From contig JAFARZ010000401.1 in NCBI GenBank assembly GCA_019245115.1, positions 1-34,807 on the forward strand: DNA of 34,807 nt, in the 5' to 3' direction. Positions 24,515-31,482 of the stretch are shown in pieces; within the stretch, counting starts at the first letter, position 1, and every line of letters starts with the position of its first letter. The notes beneath the pieces are model-generated. The model was not told the DNA's origin, did not search any database, and saw only the letters and a program-made list of their open reading frames with translations. The position numbers and the translations under genes are program-made. The DNA is from Streptosporangiaceae bacterium (GTDB lineage: Bacteria > Actinomycetota > Actinomycetes > Streptosporangiales > Streptosporangiaceae).

Positions 24515-25702
24515 CTAACGCAGCGAGGCCAGGCTGGGGATGGTTCCGTTCAGCGCGGCCTGCTGCTGTGCCGCCGTCAGGCCGCTGGACATGATGGCGG
24601 TGGCCGGGAGCGACGAGTCGCAGACCGGCTTGTCCGGGCTGCCGGTGACCGAGTTCTCGTAGTTCTGCTGCGGGACAACCGTGGAGCTTGGCACCTTCCC
24701 CTTGGTGGCCAGGGCGATGGCATATCGCATGGCGTACTCCACCATCCAGGTCTGCGAGGACACCGTGAACAGCTCGAACCCGGGGTCGCTGGCGTGCATC
24801 GACGCATAGTCGCAGCCGAGCGAGTTGCCGTCCTCGGTGGCGATGACCGGGATCTTCCGGCCAGCCTTCTGGAACTGGGGGAAGGAAGCGGCCAGCGCGG
24901 TGCCGAAGTCACTGACGACCGCGTCGATCTTCGGGTACCTGGACAGCAGCGACGCCACGACCTGCTGCGTCAATGCCGGATCCCAGTTGGTGACGTTGTA
25001 TGGCTTCTGCCCGATGACGTGGATGCCGGGATACTTGCCGAAGACGCTCTGCAGCCCCTGGTATTCGGCGAGGCTCTGGGAGTTGGCCGGCGGTCCGCCG
25101 AGGAACACCACATTCCCCTGGCCATGCAGGGCAGTGGCCACATCCTGACCCCACAAAACCCCGGCCGAGGTGAAGTCCGTCGAGATATAGGCGTTGTAGT
25201 TCTGACCCGCCGTGCCGCCGGGGAAGACCCGGTACGGGACCACGATGGCCCCCGCCTGATACGCCTTGGTCAGCGCCGGGAGCATGGCCTCGCCGGCGTC
25301 CGGGAAGTCGACGATCGCGGTGATCCCCTGCGCCACCAGGGAGTTGATGTCGGAGATCGCCTTCTGCGTGTTCCCCTCACCGTTGTCATAGACGTATCTG
25401 GTCACGCTCGGGCACTGCGCGGCGACGGTGACGGCGGAGAACCGGGTCAGCTCTCGCCAGGTGTTGTCGCCGAACCCGTCGGCCAGTGCGATCGATGCCT
25501 GCTTGGGGCCGCACCACGGGTACTTGCTGGAAGCCGCGCTGCCCTGCCCGGCCGCCGAGCCGCCTGAGTTGCCGGAGTTGCTGGTGTTATTGCTGCCGGC
25601 GCTGCTGCACGCGACCGCGGTAAGCGATAGGACAGCTAGGCTCGCGGCACCGACTGTCAGGCGGGCGCGATGTCTTGTCCCCCCGGATGGCTTATCTCTC
25701 AT
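24515..25702 (-). CDS. Sugar-type ABC transporter substrate-binding lipoprotein
   Basis: A 395-residue protein with a long basic n-region, a hydrophobic stretch and a lipobox LTAVAC (Cys32). A low-complexity Ser/Asn/Gly linker follows, then a Peripla_BP_4 fold: ASIALADGFGDNTWRELTRFSAVTVA, ISDINSLVAQGITAIVDFPD, DAVVSDFG. RbsB-like members bind monosaccharides, polyols or autoinducer-2. A GAGGAG ribosome site precedes the ATG at 25702. It lies between the separate permease and the RbsA-RbsC fusion in the same operon, so all three form one importer. Confidence 0.9.
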   Translation of the reverse strand: MRDKPSGGTRHRARLTVGAASLAVLSLTAVACSSAGSNNTSNSGNSGGSAAGQGSAASSKYPWCGPKQASIALADGFGDNTWRELTRFSAVTVAAQCPSVTRYVYDNGEGNTQKAISDINSLVAQGITAIVDFPDAGEAMLPALTKAYQAGAIVVPYRVFPGGTAGQNYNAYISTDFTSAGVLWGQDVATALHGQGNVVFLGGPPANSQSLAEYQGLQSVFGKYPGIHVIGQKPYNVTNWDPALTQQVVASLLSRYPKIDAVVSDFGTALAASFPQFQKAGRKIPVIATEDGNSLGCDYASMHASDPGFELFTVSSQTWMVEYAMRYAIALATKGKVPSSTVVPQQNYENSVTGSPDKPVCDSSLPATAIMSSGLTAAQQQAALNGTIPSLASLR

Positions 25703-25803
25703 CTGTCACTCCTCATAGGTGCCGCTCGGCACGCTCTAACGGACTAGTTCGTTCATCAATATCGGGATGCGGTGGCGGGAACTCATGGATGCGGTGGCGG
25801 GCG

Positions 25804-26826
25804 TTAGGTCCGGAAGGGGATGGTTGGCGCAACGACCCCCTCGGGTGGGGATGGTTGGCGCAACGACCCCCTTCGCGGACCTCTTAGTAGCTGACCCGGC
25901 CGCAACCCGTAGATCGTGACCGCGAGGGCCAGGGCACCCGCCTGGACGAGGTTCTGTACCGCGGCACTCGCGCCGGTGGCCAGCACGAATTGCTGAAGCT
26001 GACTGAGGAACAGCGCTCCCATGGCGCTGGCCATGACGCTGCCGACGCCACCGAGCAGCGAGGTCCCGCCCAGGGCGACGGCGGCCACCGACGGGAGCAG
26101 GTAGCTGTTGCCCTGAAACGGGTCGGGCTGCGAGACGATCCCGGCCAGCAGCACGCCGGCGGTGCAGTACAGCAGCGCCGCGCCCAGGTAAGCGGAGAAC
26201 TGATACCGGTTCCCGCGCAGGCCGGCGGCCCGTCCCGCCGCCGCGTTCGCACCGGATGCCTCGAACCGGCGGCCGAAGGTGGTGCGCTTGATCACGAACC
26301 CGAGCAGGATCACGATGACCACGGTGATCACCAGCGGCAGCGGGATCCCCGCTGGCGAGGTGCTGGCGAATGACTGCAAGGCGCTGGTCGTCTGGGTCGG
26401 CGTGCCCTGCGAGATGCCAAGGTTGATGCCGTACAAGACCGCGTTCATGCCCAGCGTCTGGACGATGGGGGTGATCCCGATCCGGGTCACCAGCAGCCCG
26501 TTCACCGCCCCGGCGGCCAGGCAGACCGCGTAGGCGAGCAGGACCGCCGGGCCGAGCTCCGACCCGTGCCCGTTGGGGATGTGGGTGACCAGCACGACGG
26601 TGAGCGAGATGAAGCCAGGTACCGACAGGTCGATACCACGCTGCTGCACCACCAGCGTCTGGCCCACCGCGGCCAGGATCAGCACAGCGGCGAACGGCCA
26701 CAACGCGGCCAGCGCGCTACCGCCCAGGCTCTTCGGCTGGAAGACCGCGCTCAGCGCGAACAGCAACCCGGTCGCCGCCCAGATGCCCGCCGACCGGCGC
26801 CAGCGCGCCACACCGAAGCCGCTCAC
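25804..26826 (-). CDS. Sugar-type ABC transporter permease (RbsC-like)
   Basis: A 340-residue membrane protein with the BPD_transp_2 pattern: VGQTLVVQQRGIDLSVPGFISL, then GINLGISQG, SGANAAAGRAAGLRGNRYQ and AVALGGTSLLGGVGSVMASAMGALFL. The frame begins at GTG 26826, overlapping the cupin stop by 4 bp. The family fold ends near ALALAVTIYGLRPGQLL; the last ~25 residues are encoded by a 25-bp repeat unit (25816-25871), giving a tail EGVVAPTIPFRT that has no family role I recognise. It is the second permease of the importer, complementing the permease half of the downstream fusion. Confidence 0.88.
   Translation of the reverse strand: MSGFGVARWRRSAGIWAATGLLFALSAVFQPKSLGGSALAALWPFAAVLILAAVGQTLVVQQRGIDLSVPGFISLTVVLVTHIPNGHGSELGPAVLLAYAVCLAAGAVNGLLVTRIGITPIVQTLGMNAVLYGINLGISQGTPTQTTSALQSFASTSPAGIPLPLVITVVIVILLGFVIKRTTFGRRFEASGANAAAGRAAGLRGNRYQFSAYLGAALLYCTAGVLLAGIVSQPDPFQGNSYLLPSVAAVALGGTSLLGGVGSVMASAMGALFLSQLQQFVLATGASAAVQNLVQAGALALAVTIYGLRPGQLLRGPRRGSLRQPSPPEGVVAPTIPFRT
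25816..25871. repeat. 25-bp direct repeat, 31-bp period, at the 3' end of a permease gene
   Basis: GGGGATGGTTGGCGCAACGA plus five C occurs at 25816-25840 and 25847-25871. On the minus strand one frame of each copy reads GVVAPTIP. The repeat forms the end of the RbsC-like permease and the space before the binding-protein gene. Confidence 0.9.
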
Positions 26827-27236
26827 CGCTTCGGCGGATGGCGCAGCTCGTAGCCGGCCTCGGCCCGCGAAGCGGCGCCGGCCCAGCCCCAGATCATCTC
26901 GGCTTCCTCCGAGCTGGAGGTGTTGCGGAAGCCATGCCAGGCGCCTTTGCGGTGGAAAACGACGTCCCCGGCCGATACCGGGATCTCATTGTCACCGTCG
27001 AGCACGATCCCCTGCCCCCGCACGATCAGCGCGAACTCCTCGGCGCCCGGATGGCGGTGCCATTGATGCTCCGCGTGTCCCGGGGCGAAGACCGCGCGCC
27101 CGAACACCACATGCTCGGATCCCGCCGCGGTGGCGTCGACGAGGAACTGGACGGTCATCCCTACCCATCCCTGGTCGGGTCCGAGGCCGGGCACGGCTGG
27201 CACGTCGCCGATGCCGACACGAAACGAATCCGCCAT
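26823..27236 (-). CDS. Single-domain cupin protein
   Basis: A 137-residue cupin. Motif 1 GHAEHQWHRHPGAEEF supplies His, His and Glu, and motif 2 GDVVFHRKGAWHGFRN the last His, so a metal site is complete. It may be a sugar/keto-acid isomerase-like enzyme or a small-molecule sensor. The ATG at 27236 is favoured because GGTGAGGAG lies 4-6 nt upstream; a GTG at 27248 would include that site. It is the first gene of the import/oxidation operon and overlaps the permease gene (GTGA). Upstream, 27249-27427 holds inverted repeats (see 27402-27420) and ACGTATGT/ACGTACGT half-sites at 27252-27276. Confidence 0.82.
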   Translation of the reverse strand: MADSFRVGIGDVPAVPGLGPDQGWVGMTVQFLVDATAAGSEHVVFGRAVFAPGHAEHQWHRHPGAEEFALIVRGQGIVLDGDNEIPVSAGDVVFHRKGAWHGFRNTSSSEEAEMIWGWAGAASRAEAGYELRHPPKR

Positions 27237-27401
27237 GTCTCTCCTCACCTGACGTATGTTCAGCGTTGACGTACGTGGTGTTTAGTGACAGTAACTCAGC
27301 GGCCTGGTCGGCACAAGGCTCAATTAACAGAACGGTACATAACGGATTGGCCTCCGGGCGAGGTGGCGGGCTGACGGGCTTGGGCCGGGCAACCACAGTA
27401 C

Positions 27402-27420
27402 GTTCGTTATAAGAACGAAC
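27402..27420. promoter_or_regulatory. Palindrome upstream of the cupin/import operon
   Basis: GTTCGTTATAAGAACGAAC has perfect 7-bp arms around ATAAG. It lies 7 bp beyond the 3' end of the XRE-cupin regulator gene and about 165 bp upstream of the cupin start. On the minus strand its centre reads CTTATAAC, -10-like. It is a candidate operator for the neighbouring regulator, or less likely a terminator of that gene. Confidence 0.45.
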
Positions 27421-27427
27421 TTTGGTT

Positions 27428-28153
27428 TTACGAGCCAGGGAGATGCCGTCCGCTCCGGCGCAGGACACTGGCGGCGTGCTCGCCCCGCAACGGCACGCGG
27501 ACCGCGTGCGACTCGGGGGCCAGCCTGCGGCCGAGCACGAACCATATCCCCTCGGCGGGCTCGCTGCCCTCGTTGACCAGCAGATGCGGCTCGGTGGAGT
27601 CGAAGGCGAGCGCGTCGCCCGGCTGGAGCACGTATTCGTCGAAGCCGACCTGGATCTTCAGCTTGCCGCGCAGCAGGTAAGCGAACTCCGTCCCGCTGTG
27701 CCGCATCAGCTTCCCCGATGAACTGGACCGCCCGCCCGGCTCGTAGCTCACGTACATGAAGTCGACAAGGTGCGGGAGCAGGTCGCTGAGCAGCTCCCAG
27801 GTAACCCCGGACTCGAGTTCCAGCTTGCGCCGGTCTTCCGGCCGGACAAGCTGGGAGGCGAGCCCGGTCACTGCGAGCGCGGTGGCCGATTGGCGGTCCG
27901 CGTCCGCGTCCGCGTCGGAGTGATCCGCGGGTGAAACGTCCACCGTGCCGTCACTCTCGGAGAGCAGCGCGTCGATGGAAAGGCCCAGCTCGGTTGCGAT
28001 GGCGTAGATCGTGCTCACCGAGGGACGCGTCCGGTCGGTCTCCACCTGGGACAGCATGCTGGCCGACACGCCGACCCGGCGGGCCAGTTCACGCAGCGAC
28101 AGTTCCTGCTTCTGGCGCTCCCGCCGGATCAGGCTACCCACGTTTACATTCAC
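27428..28153 (-). CDS. XRE-family regulator with C-terminal cupin domain
   Basis: A 241-residue protein: residues 1-65 are an XRE helix-turn-helix (LIRRERQKQELSLRELARRVGVSASMLSQVETDRTRPS). An acidic Asp-Ala linker follows, and residues about 115-220 are a cupin (MRHSGTEFAYLLRGKLKIQV; LQPGDALAFDSTEPHLLVNEG) likely to sense a small ligand. Members of this class repress or activate neighbouring catabolic genes. The frame starts at GTG 28153 with only a weak ribosome site. A -10-like TATAGT (minus strand, 28202-28197) lies about 45 nt upstream. It sits between the import operon and the divergent M24 gene and could control both. Confidence 0.88.
   Translation of the reverse strand: MNVNVGSLIRRERQKQELSLRELARRVGVSASMLSQVETDRTRPSVSTIYAIATELGLSIDALLSESDGTVDVSPADHSDADADADRQSATALAVTGLASQLVRPEDRRKLELESGVTWELLSDLLPHLVDFMYVSYEPGGRSSSSGKLMRHSGTEFAYLLRGKLKIQVGFDEYVLQPGDALAFDSTEPHLLVNEGSEPAEGIWFVLGRRLAPESHAVRVPLRGEHAASVLRRSGRHLPGS
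27896..27913. repeat. Hexanucleotide microsatellite in the regulator linker
   Basis: GTCCGC is repeated three times in tandem and encodes part of an Asp-Ala run (DADADAD) between the DNA-binding and cupin domains. In-frame copy-number change would alter only linker length. Confidence 0.8.
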
Positions 28154-28227
28154 GGAAGCGCGACCTCACCCCGGTGTCCTACGACGATTAACCAGCACTA
28201 TACATGGCCCTTGCTGTTCAGCATTCC

Positions 28228-28257
28228 TTGACAGCCTTGAGGTCAGGACGGTAAGAC
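28228..28257 (+). promoter_or_regulatory. Promoter of the M24 gene, probably leaderless
   Basis: TTGACA at 28228-28233 and TAAGAC at 28252-28257 are separated by 18 bp. The expected transcription start coincides with the ATG at 28264, and no Shine-Dalgarno sequence is present between them. Confidence 0.45.
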
Positions 28258-28263
28258 AGGTCG

Positions 28264-29688
28264 ATGAGGATCGCGCAGACCTTCGGCCCGAACGCCGTCG
28301 ACTGGGAGAACCGCGTCGATCTGGGCCGGCTCCGCGCGGCGCGGCTGGCCCGGCTGAACGCCGAATTGGAGCGGTCCGAACTGGGCGCATTGCTGAGCTT
28401 CGACTTCGCCAACATCCGGTACATGACATCGACCCATATCGGCACCTGGGCAATGGACAAGCTGATCCGGTTCGCGCTGCTGCCCCGCGGCGGCGAGCCG
28501 ATCGTATGGGATTTCGGCTCGGCGGCCCGCCACCATCAGCTGTACAACCCGTGGCTGGACCATAGCGATGGGCCTGCCACGCCGGAAGGCGCGGCCAGGA
28601 CCGGCGCGCGGGCCGGCATCTCCACGCTCCGTGGCGCCTTCCACCCGGACGCCGGGATCGCCGAGGACGTCGCCGGGAAGATCGTCGCGGTGCTGCGCGA
28701 GCACGGCCTGGCCGGAGAACCGCTGGGCGTCGACGTGGCCGAGATGCCGGTACTCGCCGCCCTGTCCGCGGCCGGGGTAACGGCGGTAGACGGCCAGCAG
28801 GTGTTCATGGAGGCGCGGCGGATCAAGACCCGCGACGAGATCACGCTGCTGGCCCAGGCGTGCTCCATGGTCGACGCGGCCTACGGTGAGCTGTACGAAT
28901 TCCTCCGGCCCGGAGTCCGCGAGAACGAGTGCGTCGGCCTGGTCAGCAAGGTCCTGTACAACCTGGGCAGCGAGTATGTGGAAGGGGTGAACGCCATCTC
29001 CGGCGAGCGCTGCTCGCCCCACCCGCACGTGTATTCCGACCGGCTGATCCGGCCCGGTGACCCGGCTTTCTTCGACATCCTGCACAGCTACCTCGGGTAC
29101 CGCACCTGTTACTACCGGACCTTCGCCGTGGGCAGCGCGTCCCGGGCGCAGCGCGACGCCTACATCCGCTGCCGGGAGTACATCGACCGGGCCATCGCGC
29201 TGGTCAAACCCGGCACGACCACGGCCGACATCGTCTCGCAATGGCCGCGGGCGGAGGAGTTCGGTTTCGCCGACGAGACCGCCGCCTTCGGCCTGCAGTA
29301 CGGGCATGGCGTCGGGCTGTCCATCTGGGAGAAGCCGATCTTCAGCAGGCTCGTGTCGCTGGACCACCCGGAGCCGCTGGAGGAAGGGATGGTCTTCGCG
29401 CTGGAAACCTACTGGCCGGCCAGCGACGGCTGGTCCGCCGCACGGATCGAGGAGGAACTGGTCGTCACCGCGGACGGGTGCGAGGTCATCACCAAGTTCC
29501 CCGCCGAGGAACTCCTCGTCGCCGGGCCGAAGTACTGGACCGCCGGGGGGTCACTGAACACGCTCCGCGACAGCCAGTCCCACCGCAACACCCCGGCCGG
29601 ACGCGGCGAGACCCGGACGGCGAACGGGGATGGGTCACCCGCCAGCACAGCGGACAGGAGCGCGCCGTCCGCGAGCCAGGCGCGGTAA
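28264..29688 (+). CDS. M24-family (creatinase/aminopeptidase P/DddP-like) protein with altered metal site
   Basis: A 474-residue pita-bread-fold protein. The N-terminal domain (LRAARLARLNAELERSELGALL, then FDFANIRYMTSTHIGTWAMD) resembles the DddP/creatinase branch. In the catalytic domain the first Asp ligand (AFFDILHSYLGY), the His (GHGVGL), and both Glu (MVFALET; RIEEELVV) are kept. The second Asp of the usual GY-x-S-D-x-x-RT motif is Cys (GYRTCYYRTF), and the usual His of VHE is Trp (SIWEKP). It may therefore be a lyase or hydrolase of a small molecule rather than a peptidase. About 45 C-terminal residues are polar and disordered. It is divergent from the XRE-cupin regulator. Confidence 0.85.
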   Translation: MRIAQTFGPNAVDWENRVDLGRLRAARLARLNAELERSELGALLSFDFANIRYMTSTHIGTWAMDKLIRFALLPRGGEPIVWDFGSAARHHQLYNPWLDHSDGPATPEGAARTGARAGISTLRGAFHPDAGIAEDVAGKIVAVLREHGLAGEPLGVDVAEMPVLAALSAAGVTAVDGQQVFMEARRIKTRDEITLLAQACSMVDAAYGELYEFLRPGVRENECVGLVSKVLYNLGSEYVEGVNAISGERCSPHPHVYSDRLIRPGDPAFFDILHSYLGYRTCYYRTFAVGSASRAQRDAYIRCREYIDRAIALVKPGTTTADIVSQWPRAEEFGFADETAAFGLQYGHGVGLSIWEKPIFSRLVSLDHPEPLEEGMVFALETYWPASDGWSAARIEEELVVTADGCEVITKFPAEELLVAGPKYWTAGGSLNTLRDSQSHRNTPAGRGETRTANGDGSPASTADRSAPSASQAR

Positions 29689-29806
29689 ATGTCGATGCGG
29701 GCTGGTTTCGCCGACCTCGGCACCTTATCTCCGTGCCCACACTGCCCAGCGCCGCGCATCGGCCAGTGTGGTGACCGCCTGTGCCAGTAGTTATTCGTTG
29801 GAGATT

Positions 29807-29827
29807 GCCGTTTTGTGTGAAAACGGC
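29807..29827 (+). terminator. Perfect stem-loop between the M24 gene and the hydrolase pair
   Basis: Arms GCCGTTTT (29807-29814) and AAAACGGC (29820-29827) pair perfectly around GTGTG, 119 bp after the M24 stop. It could terminate M24 transcription or be a regulatory palindrome of the next operon, as it lies only 22 bp from the operator at 29849. Confidence 0.4.
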
Positions 29828-29848
29828 TAGTGTTGTGAACCGATAAAC

Positions 29849-29871
29849 GGTTCAATCGATCCACTAGACGG
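29849..29871. promoter_or_regulatory. Putative operator upstream of the hydrolase operon
   Basis: GGTTCAATCGATCC (29849-29862) followed by ACTAGACGG repeats the elements found at 15338-15366 and 15462-15484. Flanking palindromes GAACCG-ATAAA-CGGTTC (29837-29853) and AGACGGACCGTCT (29866-29878) overlap it. Confidence 0.55.
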
Positions 29872-29934
29872 ACCGTCTGATGACGGTCGGGCCCGGACAG
29901 CATGATGCTCGATGGCTGGCAGAAGGACCGCGGG

Positions 29935-31467
29935 ATGATCTGGTCGACCAGGAATGCGCGGCTCGCCGGAGCCGCGATGGTGCTCGTGACCACGGCGGTG
30001 CTTGCCACGACGTCACCGGGCTTGGGCACGCGCGCGAGCGCCGCCCCGGCCCCGCAAAGCGGTGTTCCAGCCCAGCAGAGCGGTGTTCCGGTGCCGTCGC
30101 TGATCGGCCCCATTCCCGTCACTGCGACCTCGCATCCGTTCGGTACCTCAACCGTGGACCTCGCCAGCCACGGGTACATCGAGCAGGAGTTCTTCATGCG
30201 GGGCCAGGCGGACCTCTACGACTACGACGCCCATGGTGACGTCGTGGTGACGAACGCGGATGCGCCGTACGAGAACCGGATCATCGTGCGCCGCCCGGCC
30301 GACCCGAGACGGTTCAGCGGCACCGTGGTCGTTGAGATCATGAACATGACCAACGGCTGGGACCTGGACCGCATGTGGCTCACCTCGCATGACGAGTACA
30401 TGCGGGACGGCGACGCCTACGTCGGCGTCACCAGCGCGCCGAACACGGTTGCCGCGCTGAAGACATTCGACCCGGTGCGGTATGCCCCGGTGTCCTGGGC
30501 GGACCCGCGGCCGGCCGCGCAGCGCTGCCCGGGCACCGCGCTGAACTCCTCTGCCGATACCGACGGTGGCCTGGTCTGGGATATCTTCAGCCAGGTTGGC
30601 GCCGCGCTGAAGAGCGGCGGCCCGGACAACCCGCTGCACGGCCTGCACGTGGCGAAGGTCTATGCCACCGGCTATTCGCAGTCCGGCAGTTACCTGGTCC
30701 GCTACATCAACGCGATCAACCCCAGGGCGCACGTCTACGACGGGTTCCTGATCGGCGCGGCGGCCGGCGGGCCGCGTCCGCTGGACAAGTGCTCCGCGCC
30801 GATCCCGGTCGCCGATCCGCGTAACATCGTCCGGCCGACCCCGCAACCGGTGATCCGGATTCAGACGCAGACCGATTTCTACATGGACGGGGGTTACTCC
30901 CGGCGACCCGATTCGGACGCGCCGGGTGACAAGTACCGGCTCTACGAGGTGCCCGGCGCCTCCCACGCGTACTCGTACACGGCCAGCTTCCAGCCATCAC
31001 CGGAGGACCTCCAGAAGGCCGGGTTCACCTACACCTACTACAACTGCACCAGTCCCGGGCTGAGCACCGACTTCCCGATGCATTACCTGTTCGACGCGGC
31101 GCAGGTGAACCTGGACAAGTGGGCACGCTACGGCACGCCGCCGCCCCACGCGCCCCGTATAGAGGTTGACGCGCAGGGCAACACCGTGCTGGACAAGTAC
31201 GGCAACGCGCTCGGCGGAGTCCGGACGCCGTGGCTGGATGTGCCGATCGCGACGTACTATCCCAGCAGCACGCCGGCGTCCTGCTTCCTGCAAGGCCAAC
31301 GGGTACCGTTCACACCGCAGCAGCTAGCCAGCCTGTACCCGGACCATGGCTATTACATCCGGGCGTTCATCGCCGAAACCGTTCGTATGGTCCGCGAGGG
31401 ATGGCTCACCCCGCCCGACGCCGACGCCGCGATCAACACCGCCGCGAATTCCAGTGTTCCTCGTTGA
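29935..31467 (+). CDS. Secreted alpha/beta hydrolase domain protein, copy 1
   Basis: A 510-residue protein with a signal peptide (hydrophobic LAGAAMVLVTTAVLA after NAR, Ala-rich cleavage region) and a large alpha/beta-hydrolase-type domain: IEQEFFMRGQADLYDYDAHG, FSGTVVVEIMNMTNGWD, and a nucleophile elbow GYSQSG with Ser248. A candidate His lies in VPGASHAYSYT. Six or more Cys suggest extracellular disulphides. It is probably an esterase or amidase acting outside the cell. The ATG at 29935 is favoured by AGAAGGA 7 nt upstream over 29902. Between the signal and domain a short repeat GVPAQQSGVPVPS is seen. It is followed 15 bp later by its paralogue. Confidence 0.83.
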   Translation: MIWSTRNARLAGAAMVLVTTAVLATTSPGLGTRASAAPAPQSGVPAQQSGVPVPSLIGPIPVTATSHPFGTSTVDLASHGYIEQEFFMRGQADLYDYDAHGDVVVTNADAPYENRIIVRRPADPRRFSGTVVVEIMNMTNGWDLDRMWLTSHDEYMRDGDAYVGVTSAPNTVAALKTFDPVRYAPVSWADPRPAAQRCPGTALNSSADTDGGLVWDIFSQVGAALKSGGPDNPLHGLHVAKVYATGYSQSGSYLVRYINAINPRAHVYDGFLIGAAAGGPRPLDKCSAPIPVADPRNIVRPTPQPVIRIQTQTDFYMDGGYSRRPDSDAPGDKYRLYEVPGASHAYSYTASFQPSPEDLQKAGFTYTYYNCTSPGLSTDFPMHYLFDAAQVNLDKWARYGTPPPHAPRIEVDAQGNTVLDKYGNALGGVRTPWLDVPIATYYPSSTPASCFLQGQRVPFTPQQLASLYPDHGYYIRAFIAETVRMVREGWLTPPDADAAINTAANSSVPR

Positions 31468-31482
31468 CCGGAGGAGATCCCG

